Positions 1 through 6,354 of a stretch of 11,935 bases of DNA are shown in pieces; positions within the stretch are counted from its first letter, which is position 1, and every line of letters starts with the position of its first letter. The stretch spans positions 1 to 11,935 of the forward strand of contig JAFYFK010000226.1 in assembly GCA_017543805.1 (NCBI GenBank), written 5' to 3'. Made by a program: the position numbers and the translations under genes. The DNA comes from Bacillota bacterium. Its GTDB lineage: Bacteria; Bacillota; Clostridia; Peptostreptococcales; Anaerovoracaceae. The notes beneath the pieces were generated by a model. The model ran no database searches and had not been told where the DNA came from. It saw only the letters and a program-made list of their open reading frames with translations.

Positions 1-1
1 C

Positions 2-889
2 GGAATAGTAGGTCGGCCTAACGTCGGAAAATCGACGCTGATGAACGCCATGCTGGGCGAGAAGATCGCCATAACCAGCGAAAAGCCCCAGACCACCAGA
101 AATACGATCAAGGGAATATACACAAGGAGCGAAAACGGGGAACCGGTATGCCAGATCGTTTTTATCGATACCCCGGGCATCCACAAGCCTAAAAACAGGC
201 TCGGCAGCTATATGACTGACGCCGCGGTCAAAACCCTTAAAGAGGTCGACGCGGTGCTTTTCCTCGTTGACAGCGAATACGAAGGCGAAAATTCCGGCGA
301 CGGGTTTATTCTCAAAAAACTGCAGGAAGTCGATACTCCAAAGATACTGGTCATAAACAAAATAGACAGGATTGATCCGGAAAAGTTCGAACGCATATAT
401 AAAAGCTACGAGTCGATGGGCGTTTTTGAAAGGATAATCGGGACCAACGCGCTCGAGGGGAAAAACGCGGATGTTGTTCTGGCTTATCTGGAAGATCTTC
501 TGGAAGAAGGCCCGATGTACTTCCCGGAAGACATGATAACCGACGACCCGATCCGTTTCCTCGTCTCGGAAATGATACGCGAAAAACTGCTGCATTACCT
601 TAAGGATGAGGTGCCTCACGGGACCGCGGTGGAGATCGAGAGTTTTGAGGAAAAACCCGGACTTGCCAGGATCAGCGCGCTCATTTACTGCGAGCGCAAT
701 TCACACAAGGGAATAATCATCGGAAAGGGCGGCCACACGCTTAAGGGAATAGCGAGCTCCGCCAGAAAAGATATAGAATCGCTTCTCGGAACAAAGGTCT
801 ATCTGGAGATCTTCGTAAAGGTCAAGGAAGGCTGGCGCGATTCCGATATCGCCATCGCGAACTTCGGTTACGACCGCAAGGAACTGTAA
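2..889 (+). CDS. era: GTPase Era (5' end cut by the window edge)
   Basis: Era is an essential Ras-like GTPase that binds the 3' end of 16S rRNA and helps mature the 30S subunit. The reading frame is open from base 2, where the G1 P-loop GRPNVGKST already appears (bases 11-37), so only about ten N-terminal residues are missing; the ATG at 41 is internal. Other motifs in order: the effector-loop threonines near TRNTIKG, G3 DTPG (167-178), G4 NKID (356-367), a G5-like TNALEG, and the C-terminal KH RNA-binding domain with its GKGG loop (722-733). The visible 295 residues match the family's usual length of about 300. The gene converges on rpsU and ends at a hairpin terminator. In many Firmicutes era is followed by recO in the same direction; here recO lies further right on the opposite strand. 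The identification is secure. Confidence 0.97.
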   Translation, partial: GIVGRPNVGKSTLMNAMLGEKIAITSEKPQTTRNTIKGIYTRSENGEPVCQIVFIDTPGIHKPKNRLGSYMTDAAVKTLKEVDAVLFLVDSEYEGENSGDGFILKKLQEVDTPKILVINKIDRIDPEKFERIYKSYESMGVFERIIGTNALEGKNADVVLAYLEDLLEEGPMYFPEDMITDDPIRFLVSEMIREKLLHYLKDEVPHGTAVEIESFEEKPGLARISALIYCERNSHKGIIIGKGGHTLKGIASSARKDIESLLGTKVYLEIFVKVKEGWRDSDIAIANFGYDRKEL

Positions 890-890
890 A

Positions 891-925
891 AAAAGAACCC
901 GCAGATTTAAAACTGCGGGTCTTTT
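891..925. terminator. Bidirectional intrinsic terminator between era and rpsU
   Basis: An 8-bp perfect stem (ACCCGCAG at 897-904 pairs with CTGCGGGT at 913-920, 8-nt loop) is followed on the plus strand by CTTTTATT. It is preceded by an A-rich run that becomes a U-run on the minus strand. It can therefore end era transcripts from the left and rpsU transcripts from the right, which suits the convergent arrangement. Confidence 0.85.
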
Positions 926-933
926 ATTGCGGA

Positions 934-1116
934 TCAGTATCTCTTGGAAGCCTTCTTACGAGCAGCCTCGCTCTTCTTCTTGCGCTTTACGCTCGGCTTT
1001 TCGTAATGCTCTCTCTTTCTGAGCTCGGACATGACTCCGTCTCTGGCGCAAGAGCGCTTGAATCTCTTAAGAGCACTTTCCAGATTTTCGCCTTCTCTGA
1101 CGACGATCTGTGCCAT
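934..1116 (-). CDS. rpsU: 30S ribosomal protein S21
   Basis: S21 is a small basic protein of the 30S subunit, near the 16S rRNA 3' end and involved in translation initiation. The 60-residue product contains the family core LKRFKRSCARDGV, then KREHYEKPSVKRKKKSEAARKK, followed by a short basic tail; family members are usually 57-70 residues. The start was chosen as the ATG at 1114-1116 (protein begins MAQIVV). A longer GTG-start reading (to 1128) is possible, but that GTG lies inside the strong Shine-Dalgarno sequence AAGGAGGTG (1126-1134), which is correctly spaced for the ATG. The gene has its own promoter (1171-1199) and lies 91 nt after glyQS on the same strand, with no terminator between them, so it may also receive read-through from the recO-glyQS operon. 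Confidence 0.98.
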   Translation of the reverse strand: MAQIVVREGENLESALKRFKRSCARDGVMSELRKREHYEKPSVKRKKKSEAARKKASKRY

Positions 1117-1125
1117 AACTTCGTT

Positions 1126-1134
1126 CACCTCCTT
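1126..1134 (-). promoter_or_regulatory. Shine-Dalgarno site that fixes the rpsU start
   Basis: On the minus strand this reads AAGGAGGTG, close to a full anti-16S match, nine bases before the ATG at 1116. Because it overlaps the alternative in-frame GTG, it argues against the longer N-terminus. Confidence 0.8.
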
Positions 1135-1170
1135 GCTTTTACGAATCAGTTCTCTTGTCGAACAGACAAA

Positions 1171-1199
1171 ATTATAAACGCTTCAATAGCCTTGTGCAA
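1171..1199 (-). promoter_or_regulatory. Sigma-A type promoter of rpsU
   Basis: Read on the minus strand, the -35 box is TTGCAC (1194-1199) and the -10 box is a perfect TATAAT (1171-1176), with a 17-nt spacer. Transcription should start near 1164, leaving an untranslated leader of about 50 nt that contains the strong ribosome-binding site. It lies directly beyond the glyQS stop codon and allows S21 to be made independently of that operon. Confidence 0.8.
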
Positions 1200-1207
1200 G
1201 TACTTTT

Positions 1208-2614
1208 TTAAAAGACCAGCTTAGCTTCGATAAATTCCTTCAGCTTGTCGATGGGAACGCGTTCCTGCTTCATTGTGTCGCGGTCGCGGACTGTTACGCA
1301 GCCGTCGGTCTCGGTGTCGAAGTCCACGGTGAGGCAGAACGGGGTGCCGATCTCGTCCTGGCGGCGATAGCGCTTTCCGATGCTTCCCGGAAGGTCGTAA
1401 TCCACCATAAAGTACTTGGAGAGTTCGTTATACAGTTCGGTCGCCTTGTCAGCCTGCTTCTTTGTGAGAGGGAGAACGGCGGCTTTGTACGGCGCAAGGA
1501 ACGGGTGGAAGTGCATTACCACGCGGGTATCGGTCTTTCCGTCCTCGCCGGTCAGGGTCTCCTCGTCATAAGCGTCGCAGAGGAAGGCCAGGGCCATTCT
1601 GTCCGCGCCGAGCGACGGTTCGATTACATAGGGGATATAGCGGTCGTTCGTGACAGGATCGACATACTCCATGCTCTGTCCGGAGGTCTCCTGATGGCGT
1701 CCGAGGTCGTAGTCGGTACGGTCGGCAATGCCCCAGAGCTCGCCCCATCCGAAGGGGAAGAGGTACTCGAAGTCCGTGGTAGCCTTGCTGTAGAAGGACA
1801 GCTCTTCCGGAGAATGGTCGCGGAGGCGGAGCTTGTCCATATTCATGCCGAGGTCCTCGAGGAACTTGCGGCAGTAGCCTCTCCAGTATTCGAACCATTC
1901 GAGGTCGGTTCCGGGAACGCAGAAGAATTCGAGTTCCATCTGCTCAAATTCGCGGATGCGGAAGATGAAGTTGCCCGGGGTGATCTCGTTTCTGAAGGAT
2001 TTGCCTATCTGGGCGATTCCGAACGGGACCTTCTTGCGGGAAGTTCTCTGAACGTTCTTGAAGTTTACGAAGATGCCCTGGGCGGTCTCCGGACGCAGAT
2101 ACAGTTCGGATTTGCTGTCTTCGGTCACGCCCTGGAAGGTCTTGAACATCAGGTTGAACTGGCGGATGCCGGTAAAGTCGGCCTTTCCGCACTGCGGGCA
2201 GACGATGTTGTGCTCTTTGATGTAGCTTTCCATCTGCTCGTTGCTCCAGCCATCGACCGAGCCTCCGAGGTCGATGCCGTTCTCATCGGCGAAATCTTCT
2301 ATGAGCTTGTCCGCGCGGAATCTTGCCTTGCAGGCCTTGCAGTCCATGAGCGGATCGGAGAAGCCCCCGACATGACCGGATGCGACCCAGGTCATCGGGT
2401 TCATGAGTATTGCCGCGTCAAGTCCGACATTGTAGGGAGATTCCTGCACAAAGCGCTTCCACCATGCCTTTTTGACGTTGTTCTTGAATTCCACGCCTAT
2501 GGGGCCGTAGTCCCATGAGTTTGCCAGTCCGCCGTAGATCTCGGAGCCGGGGTATAAAAATCCTCTGCCTTTGCAAAGCGCCACAAGGGCGTCCATCGTA
2601 AGTTCTTTTTCCAT
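1208..2614 (-). CDS. glyQS: Glycine--tRNA ligase, single-chain alpha2 type
   Basis: This class II aminoacyl-tRNA synthetase charges tRNA-Gly with glycine in the cytoplasm. The 468-residue length and layout fit the homodimeric type of archaea, eukaryotes and many Firmicutes, not the alpha2beta2 GlyQ/GlyS enzyme. Visible elements are the N-terminal GGLANSWDYGPIG (about residues 28-40), two CxxC pairs that probably bind zinc in the insertion (C92/C95 and C139/C142), motif 2 around FRNEITPGN (208-215) with FEQMELEFF just after, motif 3 EPSLGADRM (332-340), and a C-terminal anticodon-binding domain from about residue 360. The ATG at 2614 is preceded by GGAGGAA at good spacing. Only 21 nt separate it from the DUF4342 gene upstream, so it is probably co-transcribed with recO and that gene, and there is no room for a T-box leader directly in front of it. 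Confidence 0.98.
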   Translation of the reverse strand: MEKELTMDALVALCKGRGFLYPGSEIYGGLANSWDYGPIGVEFKNNVKKAWWKRFVQESPYNVGLDAAILMNPMTWVASGHVGGFSDPLMDCKACKARFRADKLIEDFADENGIDLGGSVDGWSNEQMESYIKEHNIVCPQCGKADFTGIRQFNLMFKTFQGVTEDSKSELYLRPETAQGIFVNFKNVQRTSRKKVPFGIAQIGKSFRNEITPGNFIFRIREFEQMELEFFCVPGTDLEWFEYWRGYCRKFLEDLGMNMDKLRLRDHSPEELSFYSKATTDFEYLFPFGWGELWGIADRTDYDLGRHQETSGQSMEYVDPVTNDRYIPYVIEPSLGADRMALAFLCDAYDEETLTGEDGKTDTRVVMHFHPFLAPYKAAVLPLTKKQADKATELYNELSKYFMVDYDLPGSIGKRYRRQDEIGTPFCLTVDFDTETDGCVTVRDRDTMKQERVPIDKLKEFIEAKLVF

Positions 2615-2635
2615 TGTTCCTCCGGTAATAGTTAA

Positions 2636-3355
2636 TTATTCGTTCTTTTCTTCCATGTCGGAAAGATCGAGATCTGAAAGATCAAATTCGTCGGACTTGG
2701 CGACTTCTTCGACTGTCTCCTCGACCTTGCCTGTAAAGCCTTCCGCCTTGTCCTTTGCGAAGTTGATTATATCTTCGCCCTTGTCCTTGGCGTAGTCGAA
2801 GAATTCCCCGCCTTTTTCCTTTGCGGCGTCCACATATTCTCCGCCTTTTTCAACGACGTTGTTGTATATCTCCCTGGTCTTGTCCGCGGCTTCGCCGAAG
2901 ATCACTCCGCCCTTGGACTTAACAGTGTCGAAGGTATCGTTGGCCTTGCCGGAAATGTCGATGACTTCTCCGTCGACTTTGACGATCTCTATCTCGCACT
3001 TGGTGCCGAACGCCGCGATCACGGACGCGACAGCAGCCCACGGGAAGATCACGGTGCCGATAATGCCTACGTTTACGGGGATATTGACTACGGTCTCGCC
3101 GTTTCTCTTGATGGAGATCTTGCTCACGTTGCCCTTGCGGATGAATTCCTTTATCTTTTCGAGGGCGTCGTTGGCGGCGGTGCTGCGGTCTTTCTTTTCC
3201 TCGCTTCCGGCATCGATGGTATCCTCGATGGCGACTATCGCGTCTACGACGCTTCCGTTCGCGGCTTCGAGCGCTTCCTTGGCTTCTTTATAGCTTGTAC
3301 CTGTGCGGTCTTTTACGAGTTCGATCTTTTCCAAGGTGATTTCTGTGTTTTCCAT
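2636..3355 (-). CDS. DUF4342 protein with UBA-like N-terminus and 11-residue repeats
   Basis: Function is unknown. Residues about 5-45 (beginning ITLEKIELVKDRTG) resemble the UBA/EF-Ts N-terminal three-helix fold. Residues about 65-135 match the DUF4342 pattern: a helix, the strand pair around KISIKRNGETVVNIPV, then a hydrophobic stretch (about 97-117) that could be a membrane-associated hairpin or buried core. Residues 136-212 form seven uninterrupted 11-residue repeats, each with lysine at position 2, giving a long charged amphipathic helix. The tail is very acidic (DLSDLDLSDMEEKNE). The ATG at 3355 follows AAGGGG at good spacing. It lies 19 nt after recO and 21 nt before glyQS, so it belongs to that operon, but the context does not reveal a task. 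The repeats suggest binding to a lipid surface or a stress-protective (LEA-like) role; this is inference. Confidence 0.85.
   Translation of the reverse strand: MENTEITLEKIELVKDRTGTSYKEAKEALEAANGSVVDAIVAIEDTIDAGSEEKKDRSTAANDALEKIKEFIRKGNVSKISIKRNGETVVNIPVNVGIIGTVIFPWAAVASVIAAFGTKCEIEIVKVDGEVIDISGKANDTFDTVKSKGGVIFGEAADKTREIYNNVVEKGGEYVDAAKEKGGEFFDYAKDKGEDIINFAKDKAEGFTGKVEETVEEVAKSDEFDLSDLDLSDMEEKNE
2720..2950 (-). repeat. Seven tandem 11-residue repeats in the DUF4342 protein
   Basis: Residues 136-212 divide exactly into seven 11-mers with no gaps. Position 2 is lysine in all seven, position 1 is usually Asp or Glu (Gly and Ser in the first two), and positions 6, 7 and 10 are mostly hydrophobic. 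The clearest units are EKGGEYVDAAK, EKGGEFFDYAK and DKGEDIINFAK. The 11-residue period is that of synuclein, apolipoprotein and LEA-type amphipathic helices. The DNA copies have diverged, so the repeat is visible in the protein but not as identical nucleotides. Confidence 0.8.
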
Positions 3356-3374
3356 TTCTGTTCCCCTTTCTTTT

Positions 3375-4118
3375 TTATATTTTAAGCCCTTCGCTTCTGA
3401 GATCGTCTATCCCCAGATGCCATGAATACCAGGCTTTTAATATCTCTCTTACGCGCCTTTCCGTATCCGGCTTGAGCGCAAGGTTTTCCAGCGTCTGCAT
3501 CGGCCCTTCGGAAAGGAATTTAAGCACGTCCGTGAGCTCTTTGTCCGTCCGGAACAGCCTGTCGCGATGCCTGTCGATGCCTTCGGCGCAGGTCCTGCAG
3601 ACTGTACCTCCCTGTTTTACGGAGATGAAGTCCAGGTCTGTCAGGCTTCCGCACATGGTACAGCGGGTCATTTCCGGCCCGCTTCCGGTAAGCCTCAGCG
3701 CTTTTGCCTGAAATCCCGCGACGAGAGTTTCGAATGCCGCGCGCCGTTTTTCCAGTATCGTCAGGAAATCCGCAAGAAGTCCGAAAAGCTCCGGGGAAGG
3801 CTGATCCTCCGGCAGTATCTTGTCTGTGAGCTCGAGAACATAGGACGCTGCCATAAACCGGTCGATGTCCTCCCCTATGGCGTAGAAACCTTTTACGGTC
3901 TCCGCCCCGTTGATGCTGTAGCTGTCCCTGCCGCGGAAGAGCTCATAATGACCCAGAGTGAACGGTCTGAGCGCAAGCGCTGTCTTGTTTTTGCCTCGTT
4001 CGCTCAGAGACGTGCCTGCGCTGATCTTGCCGTACTGCTTCGTGAACAGAAGGATCATGCGCCTGCCGTTAAGAGTCTTGGTCTGTCTCAGGATTATTCC
4101 GTCGGTATCGATATACAT
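3375..4118 (-). CDS. recO: DNA repair protein RecO
   Basis: RecO works with RecF and RecR in recombinational gap repair: it binds SSB and DNA, anneals complementary strands and helps load RecA. The 247-residue product has the expected N-terminal OB-fold beginning YIDTDGIILRQ, with the family's typical LFTKQYGKIS stretch. A helical C-terminal domain carries a zinc-type four-cysteine set (C153/C156 and C174/C177, seen as CTMC and CRTC). The ATG at 4118 was chosen because family members usually begin within a few residues of TDGI. A GTG at 4136 would add MLILFD, and neither start has a clear Shine-Dalgarno sequence. The gene leads the minus-strand operon recO - DUF4342 - glyQS and is divergent from the pilus operon. 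I found no convincing sigma-A promoter for it in 4137-4331. Confidence 0.94.
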   Translation of the reverse strand: MYIDTDGIILRQTKTLNGRRMILLFTKQYGKISAGTSLSERGKNKTALALRPFTLGHYELFRGRDSYSINGAETVKGFYAIGEDIDRFMAASYVLELTDKILPEDQPSPELFGLLADFLTILEKRRAAFETLVAGFQAKALRLTGSGPEMTRCTMCGSLTDLDFISVKQGGTVCRTCAEGIDRHRDRLFRTDKELTDVLKFLSEGPMQTLENLALKPDTERRVREILKAWYSWHLGIDDLRSEGLKI

Positions 4119-4207
4119 ATCAAATAATATTAACACTTTTTCTTATGATTGAAAATAGGCGAGATGACGTTTGTAGAGCGGCAAATTGGTTTTGTTACAG
4201 GTAAAAA

Positions 4208-4238
4208 TGGAAATTAATTTACATTTCCAATATGGAAT
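4208..4238. promoter_or_regulatory. Operator-like array of three alternating TGGAA half-sites
   Basis: TGGAAAT (4208-4214) and ATTTCCA (4223-4229) are an exact 7-bp inverted pair with an 8-nt spacer. TTCCA (4225-4229) also pairs with TGGAA (4233-4237) across a 3-nt centre. The three half-sites end 18 nt before the -35 box of the pilus promoter, a position typical for an activator. The regulator is not identified. Chance is possible in AT-rich DNA, but the shared sequence and spacing make a binding site plausible. Confidence 0.45.
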
Positions 4239-4255
4239 TAAAGTTAAATTATGGG

Positions 4256-4284
4256 TTGACAATGCGCGTATGATATGCTAAATT
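4256..4284 (+). promoter_or_regulatory. Sigma-A promoter of the Tad pilus operon
   Basis: The -35 box is a perfect TTGACA (4256-4261), followed by a 17-nt spacer and the -10 box TAAATT (4279-4284). An extended -10 TG lies at 4276-4277. Transcription should begin near 4291, leaving a leader of about 40 nt before tadZ. No other convincing promoter or terminator was seen before the end of the operon at 11420, so this probably drives all nine genes. Confidence 0.8.
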
Positions 4285-4331
4285 AAGAAAAAATAGCACT
4301 TGTTGGAATTTTGGCGATTTGGAGAGTGGTT

Positions 4332-5171
4332 ATGAGAGTAGGGATTCAGAGCAAGGATCAGGATTACGCGCACGCGCTGGCATCAGCCTTTGCGCTCAGG
4401 ATGAAGGACTGCGAGGTCGCAGTTGTGCCGCCGGCAGGCAGCTATGCTTATGACGACAGAGTTCCGTTCCGCATTGACGGCGTCGATCTGCTAATTTCGG
4501 ACCAGACAGAGGTCAGCGGGGAAGGGATAATGAAACTGCCGCGCTACGAACATATCAACGAGATCTGCGAAATGGCAAGGGAATATCTGCCGGATCCGGA
4601 CAACAGTTTTCTTCTGCAGAAAGGTATATCCTGTGAGCTTGCCGGATTCACATCAGGCAGCGGCGGAGCCGGCACCAGCTCGGCAGCGCTTACGATGGGC
4701 AGGCTGGTCTCAAGGCTTACAGGCCTTAAGACTGCGTATGTTTCGTTCGCGCCGTTCTGCTACAACGGTGTCAGGGAGGATGAATACGGGCTTGTGTGCC
4801 TTCCTGCGGTCTCGGGTAAAAATCCGCTGGCTGAGTCAGACGCCGGGCAGATCGCCGAGTATCTGCGGACAAATCTTGCCGGCTTTGACAGGGCTGTCCT
4901 GGATGTTCCGTATTCCCACCCGTGCAGCGGAAGGATACTTGCAATGTGCGAGAGGAACATAGTAGTCGTGGCGCCTCGTCCGGAAGGAGACAGGTCTTCG
5001 GAATATATTGCGGAAATGCTTCTGAGGCTCGCGTCAGAGCAGGAAGACAGGGAAGTCTTTGTCTTTCGGCCTGAGTACGACCCCGGGAGTTTTTCGAAGG
5101 ACGGAGCCGAACTGCACAGCAGTTACGGCACGGAGGTGAGGCGGCTTGCGCGAGAACTGGGATACGTATAG
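4332..5171 (+). CDS. tadZ: TadZ/CpaE-like pilus localisation protein with degenerate P-loop
   Basis: TadZ/CpaE proteins are MinD/ParA-type ATPases that place the Tad machine at the cell pole or membrane. The 279-residue product has a receiver-like N-terminal part (about 1-95, with VDLLISDQ) and then a MinD-like domain. Its P-loop is SGSGGAGTSS (residues 108-117): where MinD has KGGxGKT, both the signature lysine (here Ser) and the P-loop lysine (here Thr115) are missing. A Walker-B-like FDRAVLDVP follows. ATP hydrolysis may be lost or altered, although atypical P-loops are known in TadZ. The ATG at 4332 has GGAGA at 4321-4325; a TTG at 4311 in the same frame is less likely. The end overlaps tadA by 26 nt. 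Identification rests on fold pattern and its position directly before tadA. Confidence 0.82.
   Translation: MRVGIQSKDQDYAHALASAFALRMKDCEVAVVPPAGSYAYDDRVPFRIDGVDLLISDQTEVSGEGIMKLPRYEHINEICEMAREYLPDPDNSFLLQKGISCELAGFTSGSGGAGTSSAALTMGRLVSRLTGLKTAYVSFAPFCYNGVREDEYGLVCLPAVSGKNPLAESDAGQIAEYLRTNLAGFDRAVLDVPYSHPCSGRILAMCERNIVVVAPRPEGDRSSEYIAEMLLRLASEQEDREVFVFRPEYDPGSFSKDGAELHSSYGTEVRRLARELGYV
5132..5139 (+). promoter_or_regulatory. Shine-Dalgarno site that fixes the TTG start of tadA
   Basis: GGAGGTGA lies six bases before the TTG at 5146, inside the end of tadZ. The next in-frame ATG is 27 codons later and has no comparable site, so the TTG start is strongly preferred. Confidence 0.75.
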
Positions 5172-6354
5172 CAGCATTTCCGTTGAGGCTCTTGCCGAAA
5201 AAGTCCTTGCTGACATCACTTCCGGCATGGACGACGACGGCGTCGACGCCCTCTGCGGCAGCGCAATAGAAAACTGCCCGGAGGCGGCGGATCTTACCCC
5301 TTCGGACAGAGCATCCCTCAGAAGGCTGGTGTTCTGCACGCTACGCAGGGAACTGGAGATACTCCAGGACTACGCGGACGATCCTTCGGTAACGGAGATA
5401 ATGGTCAACGGCAAGGACGACATTTTTCTGGAACATGGGGGCAGGATAGAAAAAGCCCCGGTGCATTTTGAAAGCCGGGAACGTCTTATGAGGGTAATTC
5501 AGCGGATCGCGGCGGAGGTGGGACGGGAGATGAACGATCTCAATCCCATAGTCGACGCAAGGCTTTCGGACGGATCGAGGGTAAACGCAGTCAACTCAAA
5601 TATCGCCATAAACGGTCCCATACTTACGATAAGAAAGTTCAACAAAAGCCGCATGAGCATGTCGGATCTTATCCGGCAGGGAGATATAAGTCCGGAAGCC
5701 GCGGAGTTTCTGCGGAAGGTCGTTAAGAGCGGATATAACATATTCGTCAGCGGCGGCACGAGCTCCGGGAAGACAACTCTGCTCAACATCCTGTCGGATA
5801 TGATCCCTCCTGAAGAGAGGCTGATCGTGATAGAGGACTCCGCCGAACTGCAGATACGCAGCCATGACAATGTCGTCAGGCTTGAGGCGAGGAATGCCAA
5901 CGCGCAGGGCAAGGGTGAGGTGAGCATCAGGGATCTGATACGCACCAGCCTGAGAATGCGGCCTGACCGCATTATTGTCGGGGAGGTCCGCGGCGGAGAA
6001 GTCGTGGACATGCTCGCCGCCATGAGCACGGGTCATGACGGGTCATTATCAACGGGGCACGCGAATTCTCCCGCGGGGATGCTTCTCCGGCTGGAGACTC
6101 TGTTCCTGGCGGCATCAGGCTTTCCGCTCGACGCTGTGCGGGGACAGATCGCGGGAGCTATAGACCTCTTTGTTCATCTTGCGAGGACCTCTGACGGGCA
6201 TCGCAGGGTCGTTGAGATATCCGAGGTTGCTGGGTATGAAAATGGAGTTATCAGGCTTAACACATTATTTGAATACTATCCGGGCGAAGGTCTCAGAGCT
6301 GTCGGCAGCGGGCTCGTCAACACAGCAAAGCTCCGCCTTGCCGGAGAATTATGA
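5146..6354 (+). CDS. tadA: TadA/CpaF secretion ATPase of the Tad pilus
   Basis: This hexameric PilT/VirB11-type ATPase sits on the cytoplasmic face of the membrane and powers pilus assembly through the TadB/TadC platform. The 402-residue protein has the CpaF-type N-terminal domain (VTEIMVNGKDDIF, then the stretch around RLSDGSRVNAV), Walker A GGTSSGKT (residues 203-210), the Asp-box region VIEDSAEL, Walker B RIIVGEVRG (IIVGE at 276-280) and the His-box STGHDGSLSTGHANS. All catalytic residues expected of the family appear intact, unlike in the neighbouring tadZ. Translation probably begins at the TTG at 5146, with a strong ribosome-binding site inside tadZ. It overlaps tadZ by 26 nt and tadB by 17 nt. 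Confidence 0.97.
   Translation: MRENWDTYSSISVEALAEKVLADITSGMDDDGVDALCGSAIENCPEAADLTPSDRASLRRLVFCTLRRELEILQDYADDPSVTEIMVNGKDDIFLEHGGRIEKAPVHFESRERLMRVIQRIAAEVGREMNDLNPIVDARLSDGSRVNAVNSNIAINGPILTIRKFNKSRMSMSDLIRQGDISPEAAEFLRKVVKSGYNIFVSGGTSSGKTTLLNILSDMIPPEERLIVIEDSAELQIRSHDNVVRLEARNANAQGKGEVSIRDLIRTSLRMRPDRIIVGEVRGGEVVDMLAAMSTGHDGSLSTGHANSPAGMLLRLETLFLAASGFPLDAVRGQIAGAIDLFVHLARTSDGHRRVVEISEVAGYENGVIRLNTLFEYYPGEGLRAVGSGLVNTAKLRLAGEL

Larger units (their letters stand above)
4137..4331. other. AT-rich divergent control region between recO and the pilus operon
   Basis: This is the only sizeable non-coding stretch in the left half and is clearly richer in A and T than its neighbours. It holds the promoter of the pilus operon, an A/T-rich stretch resembling an UP element directly upstream of the -35 box (about 4236-4252), and an array of TGGAA half-sites. 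I saw no RNA gene, riboswitch or T-box core sequence in it on either strand. Confidence 0.7.

Noticed and set aside
1117..1128. GTG start giving S21 four extra residues (MNEV)
   Set aside because: The GTG lies within the ribosome-binding site that properly serves the ATG at 1116.
1505..2518. A 337-codon open frame on the plus strand
   Set aside because: It lies wholly antisense to glyQS, whose motifs are unmistakable, and its translation resembles no family. It is a shadow of high-GC codon use.
3567..4127. A 186-codon plus-strand open frame opposite recO
   Set aside because: It is fully antisense to recO, has no ribosome-binding site and no recognisable domain.
4137..4260. Possible T-box riboswitch for the recO-glyQS operon
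   Set aside because: Glycyl-tRNA synthetase operons in Firmicutes often have one, but no TGGNACCGCG core or terminator pair was seen on the minus strand here, nor in the 21-nt gap before glyQS.
4311..4331. TTG start adding seven residues to the TadZ-like protein
   Set aside because: The ATG at 4332 has a better-placed GGAGA, and the extension has no family support.
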